Program-made: the position numbers and the translations under genes
Shown: one piece after another, positions 34,091 through 44,311 of the stretch
How positions within the stretch are numbered: position 1 is the first letter of the stretch
Layout of the letters: every line of letters begins with the position of its first letter
Source: Arthrobacter sp. H16F315
Lineage (GTDB): Bacteria; Actinomycetota; Actinomycetes; Actinomycetales; Micrococcaceae
Assembly (NCBI RefSeq): GCF_024124825.1
Contig: NZ_JAMXSS010000002.1
Location: 682,001 to 746,000 of the forward strand
Length of the DNA: 64,000 nt
Direction: 5' to 3'
The notes under the pieces: generated by a model
Database searches by the model: none
What the model was told of the DNA's origin: nothing
Seen by the model: the letters and a program-made list of their open reading frames with translations, nothing else

Positions 34091-36583
34091 TTAGACGCTC
34101 GGAGCGATCTCCGGGATCAGCGGCTTCGTGTTGCCGGCGAAGGTGAACTTGGCGTCGTCGCCTTCGCCTTCCACATCCACCATCACGATGTCGCCAGCGT
34201 GGATTTCGCCGAAGAGGATCTTCTCGGAGAGCTGGTCCTCGATCTCGCGCTGGATGGTCCGGCGCAGCGGCCGGGCACCCATGGCGGGGTCGTAGCCGCG
34301 GGTTGCGAGCAGGATCTTGGCCGCGGGCGTGAGCTCGATGCCCATGTCCTTGTCCTTGAGGCGCTTCTCCAACCGGCCGACGAACATGTCCACGATCTCG
34401 ATGATCTCGTCCTGGGTCAGCTGCGGGAATACCACAACGTCGTCAACACGGTTCAGGAACTCGGGACGGAAGTGCTGCTTGAGCTCCTCGGTCACACGGG
34501 CCCGCATCCGGTTGTACCCGGTCTGCGTGTCCGTGCCCGACTGGAAGCCGGTGGCAACGCTCTTGGAGATGTCCCGGGTGCCGAGGTTGGTGGTCATGAT
34601 GATCACGGTGTTCTTGAAGTCCACCACCCGGCCCTGGGAGTCGGTCAGGCGGCCGTCTTCCAGGATCTGCAGCAGCGAGTTGAAGAGGTCGGCGTGCGCC
34701 TTCTCAACTTCGTCGAACAGCACCACCGAGAACGGACGACGGCGGACCTTCTCGGTCAGCTGTCCGCCTTCCTCGTAGCCGACGTAGCCCGGAGGGGCAC
34801 CGAAGAGACGCGACACCGTGTGCTTCTCCGAGTACTCGGACATGTCCAGGGTGATCAGGGCGTCTTCCTCACCGAAGAGGAATTCGGCCAGCGCCTTGGC
34901 GAGCTCGGTCTTGCCGACGCCGGTGGGGCCGGCGAAGATGAACGAACCACCCGGACGCTTCGGGTCCTTCAGGCCTGCACGGGTGCGGCGGATCGCCTGG
35001 GACAGGGACTTGATGGCCTCGTCCTGGCCAACGACGCGCTTGTGCAGCTCGTCTTCCATCTTTAGCAGCCGCGAGGACTCTTCCTCGGTCAGCTTGAAGA
35101 CCGGGATGCCGGTGGAGTTCGCCAGCACCTCTGCGATGAGATCCTCATCCACCTCGGAGATGTCGTCCATGCCGCCGGTTTTCCATTGGCGTTCCTTCTC
35201 GGCCCGCTCAACAATGAGTTTCTGCTCCTTGTCGCGCAGCGCGGCGGCGCCTTCGAAGTCCTGCGCGTCAATAGCGGATTCCTTCTCCAGCTTCATGGCC
35301 GCAATCTTCTCGTCCATGACTTTGAGCTCCGGCGGGGCCGTCATCCGGCGGATACGCAGCCGCGCGCCCGCCTCATCGATCAGGTCGATGGCCTTGTCCG
35401 GCAGGAAGCGGTCCGAGATGTAGCGCTCGGAAAGGCTCGCGGCCGAGGCGAGGGCGCCGTCGGTGATGGTGACGCGGTGGTGGGCCTCGTACCGGTCGCG
35501 GAGGCCCTTGAGGATCTCGATCGCGTGCGCGACAGAGGGTTCCTTGACCTGGATCGGCTGGAATCGGCGCTCCAGCGCGGCATCCTTCTCGATGTGCTTG
35601 CGGTACTCGTCCAGCGTGGTGGCACCGATGGTCTGGAGCTCGCCGCGGGCCAGCATGGGCTTCAGGATCGAGGCCGCATCGATGGCGCCTTCAGCAGCAC
35701 CGGCGCCCACGAGGGTGTGGATTTCATCGATGAACAAGATAATGTCCCCGCGGGTGCGGATTTCCTTAAGGACCTTCTTGAGGCGCTCTTCGAAGTCACC
35801 GCGGTAGCGCGAACCGGCCACGAGGGAACCAAGGTCCAGCGTGTACAGCTGCTTGTCCTTGATGGTCTCCGGAACGTCGCCACGGACAATGGCCTGGGCG
35901 AGGCCTTCGACGACGGCCGTCTTGCCGACGCCGGGCTCGCCGATCAGCACCGGGTTGTTCTTGGTGCGGCGGGAAAGGACCTGCATCACGCGTTCCATTT
36001 CGGATTCGCGCCCGATAACCGGGTCCAGCTTGTTCTCACGTGCAGCCTGGGTCAGGTTGCGGCCGAACTGGTCCAGCACAACGGAGCCGGCCGGGGTGCC
36101 TTCGGCCTGGCCGGGGCCAACACCGGCACCGGTGGTCTCCTTACCCTGGTAGCCCGAGAGCAGCTGGATGACCTGCTGGCGGACGCGGTTGAGGTCCGCA
36201 CCGAGCTTGACCAGCACCTGGGCGGCAACGCCTTCACCCTCACGGATGAGGCCGAGCAGGATGTGCTCCGTGCCGATGTAGTTGTGGCCCAGCTGCAGCG
36301 CTTCGCGAAGCGAGAGTTCCAGGACCTTCTTGGCGCGGGGGGTAAAGGGGATGTGTCCGGACGGGGCTTGCTGGCCCTGGCCGATGATCTCCTGTACCTG
36401 CTCGCGAACGCCGTCGAGCGAGATGCTCAAGGACTCAAGGGCTTTGGCCGCAACACCTTCACCTTCATGGATCAGACCCAAGAGGATGTGTTCGGTACCA
36501 ATGTAATTGTGGTTCAGCATGCGTGCCTCTTCTTGGGCAAGCACAACTACGCGACGGGCACGGTCCGTAAATCGCTCAAACAT
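34091..36583 (-). CDS. clpC: ATP-dependent Clp protease ATP-binding subunit ClpC
   Basis: 830 residues, full length. Two N-terminal Clp repeats ([18 protein letters not shown] and [18 protein letters not shown]), first AAA+ domain with GEPGVGKT, a UVR coiled-coil middle domain ([18 protein letters not shown]), and second AAA+ domain with GPTGVGKT. It unfolds substrates for ClpP1P2 and is essential in mycobacteria. It is transcribed from the 350-bp region shared with the lsr2 3' end, and its own terminator is clear. Confidence 0.97.
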   Translation of the reverse strand: MFERFTDRARRVVVLAQEEARMLNHNYIGTEHILLGLIHEGEGVAAKALESLSISLDGVREQVQEIIGQGQQAPSGHIPFTPRAKKVLELSLREALQLGHNYIGTEHILLGLIREGEGVAAQVLVKLGADLNRVRQQVIQLLSGYQGKETTGAGVGPGQAEGTPAGSVVLDQFGRNLTQAARENKLDPVIGRESEMERVMQVLSRRTKNNPVLIGEPGVGKTAVVEGLAQAIVRGDVPETIKDKQLYTLDLGSLVAGSRYRGDFEERLKKVLKEIRTRGDIILFIDEIHTLVGAGAAEGAIDAASILKPMLARGELQTIGATTLDEYRKHIEKDAALERRFQPIQVKEPSVAHAIEILKGLRDRYEAHHRVTITDGALASAASLSERYISDRFLPDKAIDLIDEAGARLRIRRMTAPPELKVMDEKIAAMKLEKESAIDAQDFEGAAALRDKEQKLIVERAEKERQWKTGGMDDISEVDEDLIAEVLANSTGIPVFKLTEEESSRLLKMEDELHKRVVGQDEAIKSLSQAIRRTRAGLKDPKRPGGSFIFAGPTGVGKTELAKALAEFLFGEEDALITLDMSEYSEKHTVSRLFGAPPGYVGYEEGGQLTEKVRRRPFSVVLFDEVEKAHADLFNSLLQILEDGRLTDSQGRVVDFKNTVIIMTTNLGTRDISKSVATGFQSGTDTQTGYNRMRARVTEELKQHFRPEFLNRVDDVVVFPQLTQDEIIEIVDMFVGRLEKRLKDKDMGIELTPAAKILLATRGYDPAMGARPLRRTIQREIEDQLSEKILFGEIHAGDIVMVDVEGEGDDAKFTFAGNTKPLIPEIAPSV

Positions 36584-36934
36584 TTCGCCACACTCCTAGA
36601 AACGACGTACTTTGATGCTACGTGGCCGGGTTCAAATTTTGGGGCTTGTTCGCCACAGGGGAAACCGGGACGCCGCTGCGGTACCAGCTGCCCGCCCAAA
36701 CACGGGCTGCCGGCACCGGCGGCGCCCCTGCCCGGCTGCGTCTTCCGGGACGCAGCTCGCGGCCAGCCCCCGGTTCGGACCTGCGCCTTTGGCCGGCAGC
36801 CGGGCGGGAACGCACCGGCCCGGTCAGCGCGGGCGGACATAACGATGCCCCTGCCGTCAGCAGGGGCATCGTTATGGGTATTGGCATTACACCAAACCGC
36901 TTCATCAAACGGCGGAAGGCTCCCGGCCCAAGGG
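36584..36934. other. lsr2-clpC intergenic region (351 bp)
   Basis: Non-coding. It contains the lsr2 terminator hairpin (36839-36875) and the clpC promoter region. A TTGAAC element on the minus strand about 55 bases from the clpC start is the only -35-like box, and no matching -10 is convincing. Confidence 0.5.
36839..36875 (-). terminator. Hairpin terminator downstream of lsr2
   Basis: A perfect 16-bp stem (ATAACGATGCCCCTGC with its complement) around CGTCA, 60 bases after the lsr2 stop. There is no long T-run but the stem is very stable. Confidence 0.75.
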
Positions 36935-37261
36935 CTAGGAATTCGCTTTTTGATAGGCTTCCTGAATTTCAGCCTGAATACGGCCGCGGCTGTTTACCGC
37001 ATAGCCGTTATCGCGGGCCCACTGCCGAATCTGGGCAGAGTCCTGGTTCCGGCCGGATGAAATTTTCGTGCGCGTGGCGCGGCCGCTCGACGTCTTGCGC
37101 GCGTGGCTGGCAAACCGCTCAACTGCGGAGCGCAGTTCTGATGCATTTTCCGATGACAGGTCGATTTCGTAGCTGACGCCGTCAAGGCCAAACCGGACGG
37201 TCTCGTCCGCGGAGCCCCCATCCAGATCATCGACAAGGATGATTTTTACTTTCTGTGCCAT
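36935..37261 (-). CDS. lsr2: Lsr2-family nucleoid-associated protein
   Basis: 108 residues from ATG 37261 (AGAGAG upstream). The N-terminal dimerisation domain starts AQKVKIILVDDLDGG; a basic linker follows; the C-terminal DNA-binding domain holds IRQWARDNGYAVNSRGRIQAE with the RGR minor-groove motif. It is the actinobacterial H-NS analogue that bridges and silences AT-rich DNA. The lsr2-lysS neighbourhood matches M. tuberculosis Rv3597c-Rv3598c. Confidence 0.96.
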   Translation of the reverse strand: MAQKVKIILVDDLDGGSADETVRFGLDGVSYEIDLSSENASELRSAVERFASHARKTSSGRATRTKISSGRNQDSAQIRQWARDNGYAVNSRGRIQAEIQEAYQKANS

Positions 37262-37397
37262 TAAAGACTCTCTTTCCAAAAGGATGAGTATTAAGGAAAT
37301 CCGGATGAAACTTCTTAGAAGTATCCTCCGCTTTATGGCAATGAGTCAAAGTGAAAAAGGGTTTCCAAAGGAAAACCCAAGGCGGAATAGCCTGCTA

Positions 37398-37586
37398 TTA
37401 GTTCGGATCGTTGGAATGGCCCTCGCGCCGGAGCGTATCGGCGTCGGGGGTATTTCCATCGGCTTCCGCCTGGGCACGCGCCTCGGCCTGGCGCTCGGAT
37501 TTATCGGCATTAAAGATCGACTTCATGGCGAACCAGAAAATCAACCCAACGACCACGGAAGGAAGCAATACGGCGACATAGTCCAT
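37398..37586 (-). CDS. Small single-pass membrane protein
   Basis: 62 residues. One N-terminal membrane helix (about 3-22, VAVLLPSVVVGLIFWFAM), then a charged coil rich in Ala, Glu and Arg and an acidic tail. It starts two bases after the lysS stop codon, so it is co-transcribed with lysS. I recognise no family function. Confidence 0.7.
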   Translation of the reverse strand: MDYVAVLLPSVVVGLIFWFAMKSIFNADKSERQAEARAQAEADGNTPDADTLRREGHSNDPN

Positions 37587-37588
37587 GG

Positions 37589-39121
37589 TCAGTGTCCCTC
37601 GGGCTTCAGCAGCGGGAAGAGTATGGTCTCGCGGATGCCCGCCCCGGTGAAGAGCATCACCAGCCGGTCGATGCCCAGCCCGATCCCGCCCATCGGCGGG
37701 GCGCCGTACTCCAGTGCGCGGAGGAAGTCCTCGTCCAGTTGCATGGCCTCTACGTCGCCGGCGGCGGAACGGCGGGACTGCTCGGTAAGCCGTTCGCGCT
37801 GGATCACCGGATCAATGAGCTCGGAGAATGCCGTACCGCGCTCCATGCCGCCGATGATGAGGTCCCACGCTTCAATCAGCCGGTCATCCGTCCTGTGCTG
37901 CCGCGCCAGCGGCTGGGCGGAAGGCGGGTAGTCGTACACGAAAGTGGGGTTAAGCAGCGTCGGCTCAACGAGTTCGCCGAACAGCTCCACCACAAGCTTT
38001 TCCGCATCCCAAGCCGCGTCGACCTTGACCGCGTGCCTGGCGGCCAGCGCCAGCAACTCCGACGCAGGGGTCTCGGGGGTGATTTCCTGGCCAACGGTTT
38101 CGGAAAGGCCCGGGTAGACGGCCATCCAGGCCCAGTCGCCGTCGAGGTTGATTTCGCCGGCCTCGGACTGCAGGACCCGGCCCACGCCCGCGGCGTCTGC
38201 GGCGTCGAGGATTAGTTCCTTGATCCGGTCCGCCATCACGAACTGGTCCGCCCAGGCCTCGTAGCTTTCCAGGGTGGTGAATTCGGGGCTGTGGGTGGAA
38301 TCCACACCCTCGTTGCGGAAGACGCGGCCCATGTCATAGACGCGGTCGATCCCGCCGACAACCGTGCGCTTGAGGTAGAGCTCGGTGGCGATCCGCAGGG
38401 TCATCTTCTGGTCAAACGCATTCATGTGCGTCTCGAACGGGCGGGCCGTCGCGCCGCCGTGGACCAGCTGCAGCATCGGGGTTTCCACCTCGACGTAACC
38501 CTGTCGATGCAGGGTCTCGCGGATGGAACGCGTGATCGCGGCCCGGGTATAGACCATTTCGCGGGCCTCGTCGCGGACAATAAGGTCCACGTAGCGCTGG
38601 CGGACGCGGGTTTCCTCGTTGAGCTCGGCGTGCAGCACCGGCAACGGGCGCAGCGCCTTGGACGCCATGGACCAGGACCCGGCCATCACGGAGAGCTCGC
38701 CGCGCCGCGAGGAGATCACCTCGCCCTGGATGAACACGTGGTCGCCGAGGTCAACGAGGGCCTTCCAGCCGGCGAGCGCGTCCTCACCGATGTTGGCCAG
38801 GCTCAGCATGACTTGCAACCGGACCGCTTTGCCGTCAGCACCACCCTCCTGGAGCGTGGCGAAGCAGAGCTTGCCGGTGTTGCGGATAAAAACGATGCGG
38901 CCGGTCACCCCAACGACGTCGCCGGTGGTTTCGTCGGCCTGCAGGTGGGCGTACTTCTCCCGGACTTCCGCCAGCGCATGGGTGCGATCCACGCCCACCG
39001 GATACGCCTCGACGCCGCGCTCGATCAGCTTGGCGCGTTTCTCCATCCGGACGCGAGTCTGCTCGCTGGCGTCGTGGGAGTCGGCGGCGGGGTGCGGGGC
39101 GGAGGTGTTTTGGGAAGTCAC
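37589..39121 (-). CDS. lysS: Lysyl-tRNA synthetase (class II)
   Basis: 510 residues from GTG 39121 (TTGGGG upstream). An N-terminal OB-fold anticodon-binding domain (VVGVTGRIVFIRNTGKLCF) precedes class II motifs 1-3: motif 2 MGRVFRNEGVDSTHSPEFTT and motif 3 GIGLGIDRLVMLFTG. It charges tRNA-Lys; one such tRNA is at 5384. It is followed on the same strand by the small membrane protein and lsr2. Confidence 0.97.
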   Translation of the reverse strand: MTSQNTSAPHPAADSHDASEQTRVRMEKRAKLIERGVEAYPVGVDRTHALAEVREKYAHLQADETTGDVVGVTGRIVFIRNTGKLCFATLQEGGADGKAVRLQVMLSLANIGEDALAGWKALVDLGDHVFIQGEVISSRRGELSVMAGSWSMASKALRPLPVLHAELNEETRVRQRYVDLIVRDEAREMVYTRAAITRSIRETLHRQGYVEVETPMLQLVHGGATARPFETHMNAFDQKMTLRIATELYLKRTVVGGIDRVYDMGRVFRNEGVDSTHSPEFTTLESYEAWADQFVMADRIKELILDAADAAGVGRVLQSEAGEINLDGDWAWMAVYPGLSETVGQEITPETPASELLALAARHAVKVDAAWDAEKLVVELFGELVEPTLLNPTFVYDYPPSAQPLARQHRTDDRLIEAWDLIIGGMERGTAFSELIDPVIQRERLTEQSRRSAAGDVEAMQLDEDFLRALEYGAPPMGGIGLGIDRLVMLFTGAGIRETILFPLLKPEGH

Positions 39122-39306
39122 AATCCCCAAGTTTACCGGGGATTCTGCCCGCACAGGTCCCGCGCGGCCATGGCCGCTTGCGGATCATTCTCCCGGCGGT
39201 GGCGAGTCCGGCCAACAGCCCCCACGGCGGTAGCGGGCCTCCCGCTGCTGGGCCGTTGCGGGGCGCGCCTTTACAATCGGTGGGCGACCCTTTCGAAAGG
39301 ACCCTC

Positions 39307-39980
39307 TTGGCCAAGCTCTACTTCCGCTACGGCGCGATGAACTCCGGCAAGTCAACGGGGCTGCTTCAGGCCGCCTTCAACTACGAGGAACGCGGCCAGC
39401 GGGTGCTGCTGGCGAAGCCGGGTGTGGACACCAAGGGCGACTCCGACGTTGTGTCCCGGCTGGGCATGACCCGTTCGGTGGATTTCCAGATCCCGGCCGG
39501 GGCGTCCGCGCGGGCGCTGTTCACCGCCCGCGCCCATGGCGATGACCCCGACGCCCTGCTTAACACGTCGACACGCAGCCGGTCGCGTGCCTGCTGGTGG
39601 ATGAGGCCCAATTCCTCGAACCGGACCAGGTGGACGACCTCTTCCGGATCGCCGTCCTGGATAACGTTCCCGTGCTGGCCTACGGCATCCGCACCGACTT
39701 TCGCACCCGGGCGTTCCCGGGATCGCTGCGCCTGCTGGAGATCGCACATACCCTCGAGGAACTCAAAACCATCTGCCGCTGCGGCCGCAAGGCCATCTTT
39801 AATACCCGACGGGTGGGAGATGCGGTGGTCTTCGACGGCGAGCAGGTAGCGATCGACGGCCAGGACGTCTGGTACGAATCGCTGTGCGGCTCCTGCTACC
39901 TTGAGGCCTCCGGCGGGCGGCTCGGCACCCAAACCGCCGTTGGTTCCCCGGCCGCCCCGCGGGAACCTACTACGCCGTAG
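39307..39980 (+). CDS. tdk: Thymidine kinase, TK1-like (frame break)
   Basis: About 224 residues when restored. The TTG start follows GAAAGGAC. P-loop GAMNSGKST near residue 10, catalytic LLVDEAQFL, lid/zinc parts CRCGRKAIFN and CGSCYLE. It phosphorylates thymidine in the salvage pathway. One base is missing beside 39562-39564 (CTTAACAC): adding it joins DPDALL to HVDTQPVACLLVDEAQ. It is divergent from lysS, with the alpha/beta hydrolase 25 bases downstream. Confidence 0.9.
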
Positions 39981-40005
39981 CTACAGCCTCGGCTAGGCTC
40001 GAAGC

Positions 40006-40839
40006 ATGACCCGCGAGAACATCAGGACCCCCGACGGTGGAACGATCGAGCTTTTCAGCACGGGCGCCGAGCTGGCCTCGGCGGGTTCCGGCGTCGTTGT
40101 TGTTCCGGCCTCCATGGTGACGGCCGCCGACTACACCCGCTTTGCGCAAAAACTCAGTACGTCCCTGGGCCGCCCGGTGCACACCTTTAACCGGCGCGGG
40201 AGGGGTTCCTCCTCACCGCAGCCGGAGGACTACACCCTCGACGTTGACATCCGCGACCTGGATGCGGTTATGAAGCACACGTCCAGTACCGACGTTTTTG
40301 GCCACAGCTTCGGCGGCGCGGTGGCGTTGCATGCGGCCCGCACCCTGCCGGTGGAACGGCTCGCAGTCTACGATCCCGCCGTCTCCGTAAACCACAGCGT
40401 CACCGCTGACTGGACTACCGAATACGAGAAGGCGACCGAAGCAGGTGACGACGACCGCGCCTTGGCCGTCCTGCTCCGGGGCCTGGAGACCGGCAGCGCC
40501 CTGTCCAGGATGCCGCTGTCCATGCTGACCTTGGCCAACAAGCTGGCCGCCGGCACCCCGCTCGGCAAGCAGATGCGCGAGCTGATGAAGACCGGCGTCC
40601 GGGAAATCAAGGCCATCATCGCCGCCGACATGCCGGCCGAACCGTTCCTGGAACTGCCCCTGGAGACACTGATAGTTGTTGGCGAAAAAAGCCCGGCGTA
40701 CTTCGGCGTGGCCTGCGCCCAGATCCACGAGGTCCTCTCCGGGTCCAGCTACACCATTCTTCCGGGCATGGGGCACGACGGCGTGAACAAGGCACCGGAC
40801 AAGCTCATCTCCGAACTCAGCGCCTTTTTCGCCAGCTAG
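40006..40839 (+). CDS. Alpha/beta hydrolase
   Basis: 277 residues. Nucleophile elbow GHSFGGAV with Ser about residue 97, oxyanion-type TFNRRGRG, a late His in PGMGHDG, and a cap of helices between. There is no signal peptide, so a cytoplasmic esterase, thioesterase or C-C hydrolase is likely; the substrate cannot be read. It is 25 bases after tdk on the same strand and convergent with the MFS gene. Confidence 0.85.
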   Translation: MTRENIRTPDGGTIELFSTGAELASAGSGVVVVPASMVTAADYTRFAQKLSTSLGRPVHTFNRRGRGSSSPQPEDYTLDVDIRDLDAVMKHTSSTDVFGHSFGGAVALHAARTLPVERLAVYDPAVSVNHSVTADWTTEYEKATEAGDDDRALAVLLRGLETGSALSRMPLSMLTLANKLAAGTPLGKQMRELMKTGVREIKAIIAADMPAEPFLELPLETLIVVGEKSPAYFGVACAQIHEVLSGSSYTILPGMGHDGVNKAPDKLISELSAFFAS

Positions 40840-40873
40840 CTGTACACAGCCGGCTGGCAAACAACATGCCGGG

Positions 40874-42339
40874 TTAGCCGGCGGCGGGGTGTTCCACCGC
40901 TGCCGTCTTGCGCATCATGGCGGCCAGCACAACGGCGGCCACGGCGATGGCCGAGGCCGTGAGGAACGCCGCGTGCATTCCCGCGACCACGCCCGAGCCG
41001 GCGGACACCACAGCGTAGATCGAAACGAGCAGCGCCGTTCCGGCGGCACCCGCCACCTGCTGCAAGGTGTTCATGATGGCCGAACCATGCGAGTAAAGGT
41101 GCGGCGGCAACGGATTCAGTCCGGTGGTGAAGGCCGGGGTGAAGATCAGCGCCAGGCCCAGGCTGAGGCCCACGTGCAGGGTGATGATCCAACCGACCGG
41201 AGAGCCCGCATCCAGCAAGGAGAACTGGAACAGGGCCACCACCAGCATGATGGAACCGGTCACGGTCAGCGGCAGCGGTCCCACCTTGTCGAAAGTCCTC
41301 CCAATGAACGGGCCCAGCAGGCCCATCGCGAGCCCGCCGGGGAGCAGCGAGAGCCCCGTCTCCAGTGACGACAGGCCGCGAACCTCCTGCAGGTACAACG
41401 GCAGGAGAATCACGGCGCCGAACAGGGCGATCATGGCAACCACGAGGAGCAGCACGGAGACGGTGAACATCCGCAGGCTAAAGGCACGCAGGTCCAGCAG
41501 CGGCGCCCGGCCTTCTGCAGCCGCAACTGCCGGAACACAAACGCCGTGAGGGCAAGGATGCCCACGACCAGCGCGATGACGGCAGGCGCGCCAGGACCGC
41601 CCTGGCCGCCGCCGATCTGGCTCAGTCCGTAGACGAGGCCACCGAAAGCCGGAACGGTCAGCAGCACCGACGCCGCGTCAAGCCTGGTCTTTTTATTCTC
41701 GCCAATGTTGGTCAGGTACTTGGCGCCGATGGCGAAGGCGGCCAGCGCGATCGGCAGGACAAAAACGAACATAAAGCGCCAGGAGAAGTGCTCAAGGATC
41801 AGTCCGGACACCGTGGGGCCCATGGCCGGTGCCACCGAGATGGCGATGCTCACATTGCCCATCACAAAGCCGCGGCGGGCCACCGGAACCAAGGTGAGGA
41901 TGGTGGTCATCAGCAGCGGCACCATAATGGCTGTACCGCCGGCCTGGACGATCCGGGCAAGCAGGAGGATTTCGAATCCCGGGGCAAGCGCCGCGAGCAG
42001 CGTGCCGCCGGAGAACAGCCCCATCGCCAGCATAAACACCGCGCGGGTGGAGAACCGTTGCAGGATAAAACCCGTCGTGGGAATCACTACGGCCATCGTG
42101 AGCATAAAGCCAGTGGACAGCCACTGAACGGTGGGTGCCGTGATCCCAAGATCCACCATCAGCCGCTGGAGCGCGACGTTCATGATGGTTTCGTTAAGGA
42201 TCACCACAAAGGTAGCCACCAGCAGGGTGGCGATGACTGTGACCGATTCCCGGGACATCTTTGCCGGCGGCGCGGCGGCGTCCGCAACGCGGGCCGGCGC
42301 GGGATCGCCGTGCGGCTTGGAAGTGACGTCGGAGCGCAT
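40874..42339 (-). CDS. MFS drug-efflux transporter, DHA2 (14-TM) type (frame break)
   Basis: About 488 residues when restored, with 14 hydrophobic segments. Motif D1-like FVVILNETIMNVALQRLM and motif C-like VSIAISVAPAMGPTVSGLIL mark DHA2 proton-driven multidrug exporters. One base is missing near 41501-41505: adding it joins RLQKAGR to PLLDLRAFSLRMFTVSVLLL. It is alone on its strand between the hydrolase and panC. Confidence 0.9.
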
Positions 42340-42489
42340 GGGGTTCCCTCGGGGAGTTTTTGACGGGGGTGCTGCTGCGGCTTGTGGCCGCTGCCTTAGG
42401 TGCCAACCCGCGATCCGCCCCGGTAATTCCCGGCCGTGGGGTTAACTCCTGGGACCGGTCATACAACGCAGGGGGCGGCGGGGTGCGGG

Positions 42490-43389
42490 TCAGGAGTTCA
42501 GCGGAACGTTGTCGATCAGCCGGACCGGGCCGGCTGTGGCCGCGATGATCGCCAGGGCCTCGCCGCGGAACGGGGTGTCCCGGCAGTTCTCGGCCAGCGG
42601 TTCGAGTGTGAGCGGATCCACCACTTCGAAGTAGTCCAGTTCCACAAGCGGCTGGGACTCCACCAGCGCCCTTGCGGACTCAAGGTCCAGCGGCTGGTTG
42701 GCGTTGGCCCGGTCCTCGATCAGACGCAGGGCCCGCGAGAGCACCAGCGCCGCCTCGCGTTCAGCAGCAGAGAGGAATCGGTTGCGGCTCGAGAGCGCCA
42801 ACCCGTCCGCCGAGCGCACAATCGGCACCGCTACGATCTGCACCGGGAAGTTCAAGTCCGCCACCATGCGCTGGACCAGGGCCAGTTGCTGGGCATCTTT
42901 TTGACCAAAGTACGCCCGGTACGCCGGCAGCTCCACGCCGCCGGAGGCACCCGGCAGTCCGAAGTGCAGCAGCTTGGCCACAACCGTCAGGGCGCCGTCG
43001 AAGTGCCCCGGGCGGGAGGCACCCTCCCATTTGCCGGCTATTGGCCCGGCGCTGATCCTTACCAGCGGTTCCCCGCCGGGATAGACCTCCTGCACCTCCG
43101 GAGCGAAGACCAGGTCCACTCCGACGGCATCCAGGAGCGCCAGGTCCGCGTCCAGGGTGCGGGGGTACCGCTCCAGGTCCACGGCTTCGCCGAATTGCAG
43201 CGGGTTCACGAAAATACTCACCACCGCCACGTCGTTTTGTTCGACGGCGGTGCGCGCCAGCTCGGCATGGCCTTCGTGCAGGGCGCCCATGGTAGGCACC
43301 AGGCCCTGTGAGGAGCCGCCTTTCGCCCGGAGCAGGCGGGCGCTCTCGGCCCGGAGCTGCGCAGCCGTAGTCACGAGTTGAATCGCCAA
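42490..43389 (-). CDS. panC: Pantothenate synthetase
   Basis: 299 residues from TTG 43389 (GGAAGG upstream), beginning [15 protein letters not shown]. An upstream ATG at 43419 would overlap the preceding gene. ATP-binding HIGH-like motif [10 protein letters not shown], substrate loop [16 protein letters not shown], and SSRNRFLS. It joins pantoate and beta-alanine to make vitamin B5 for CoA. The start is directly after the DUF2520 stop, so the two are co-transcribed. Confidence 0.96.
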   Translation of the reverse strand: MAIQLVTTAAQLRAESARLLRAKGGSSQGLVPTMGALHEGHAELARTAVEQNDVAVVSIFVNPLQFGEAVDLERYPRTLDADLALLDAVGVDLVFAPEVQEVYPGGEPLVRISAGPIAGKWEGASRPGHFDGALTVVAKLLHFGLPGASGGVELPAYRAYFGQKDAQQLALVQRMVADLNFPVQIVAVPIVRSADGLALSSRNRFLSAAEREAALVLSRALRLIEDRANANQPLDLESARALVESQPLVELDYFEVVDPLTLEPLAENCRDTPFRGEALAIIAATAGPVRLIDNVPLNS

Positions 43390-43390
43390 A

Positions 43391-44311
43391 TTATGGACCT
43401 TCCGTAGGGTTTTCGTCATCGCCGCCGGAACCTTCAAGTGCGTCTGCGATGCCGCCGAGTTGCTCCGGCTTCAGCAGTCCCCGGCGTCCTGCCCGGCGGG
43501 CCGTCGCCCGGGCCATGGCCAGGTATGCCTCCAGAATATCTCCGCCCGCGCCGCCGTCGTGCTCCCGCAAGGACTCGGCGTGCGCTGCCACGGTCCCCAC
43601 ATCACCGCGGACCACCGGCCCGGTCAGTGCCGATTCGCCCGAGGCGAGCGCGTTCTCCAGGGTTGCCCGCAGCAGTGGCCCCAGCATTCGTTCGGGGGCC
43701 TCGACGCCGACCTCCCGGAGCAGTTGCGAGGACTGTGCCACCAAGGTGACGAGGTGGTTTGAGCCGTGCGCCAGGGCAGCGTGGTAGAGCGTGCGGTCCG
43801 CCTCGGCGATGGCAACGGGCTCCGCGCCCATCTCCACTACAAGGGCCTGGGCAATGGGCAGCATTGCAGCATCTGCGGTAACACCGAAGGTGCAGTCCAG
43901 CAGCCGGGTCAGGTCCAGGCTCATGCCGGTGAAGGTCATGGCAGGGTGCAGTGCCAGCGGGATGGCGCCAACGGCGCGGACAGGATGGAGGATCCCGACG
44001 CCGAACCGGCCGGAGGTGTGTGCCACGAGCTGCCCGGGCTGCCAGGCGCCGAGCTTCGCCAGGCCTTCCACAAGCGGGCCCAGGGCATCGTCGGGGACGG
44101 CCAGGAGCACCAGTTCGGCGCGTTCGACGATGTCCCGCACTTCCAGGACGGGGACACCGGGAAGCAGGGCTTCGGCGCGTTCGCGGCTGGCGTCGGAGAC
44201 CGCCGAGACTCCGATGACGGCGTGCTCGGCGCCGCGCAGAGCCGCCCCCAGGACGGCGCCAACCTTGCCGGCGCCGATGATTCCGATGCCGAGACGTCCT
44301 GGTTTAGCCAT
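43391..44311 (-). CDS. DUF2520 Rossmann-fold protein beside panC
   Basis: 306 residues from ATG 44311. An N-terminal NAD(P)-binding Rossmann fold ([17 protein letters not shown]) is followed by a C-terminal all-helical DUF2520 domain with conserved [22 protein letters not shown] and [11 protein letters not shown]. This two-domain plan resembles ketopantoate and 6-phosphogluconate dehydrogenases. Genomic coupling to panC (same as Rv3603c-Rv3602c) suggests a pantothenate step, possibly ketopantoate reduction; this is inference. Its start overlaps the PH-domain gene by 8 bases. Confidence 0.85.
   Translation of the reverse strand: MAKPGRLGIGIIGAGKVGAVLGAALRGAEHAVIGVSAVSDASRERAEALLPGVPVLEVRDIVERAELVLLAVPDDALGPLVEGLAKLGAWQPGQLVAHTSGRFGVGILHPVRAVGAIPLALHPAMTFTGMSLDLTRLLDCTFGVTADAAMLPIAQALVVEMGAEPVAIAEADRTLYHAALAHGSNHLVTLVAQSSQLLREVGVEAPERMLGPLLRATLENALASGESALTGPVVRGDVGTVAAHAESLREHDGGAGGDILEAYLAMARATARRAGRRGLLKPEQLGGIADALEGSGGDDENPTEGP

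Noticed and set aside
36640..36665. ClgR-type operator upstream of clpC
   Set aside because: TTCGCCACAGGGGAAAC only half matches the expected CGC/GCG dyad.
35186..37060. 624-codon open frame opposite clpC and lsr2
   Set aside because: Antisense shadow; both real genes are unambiguous.
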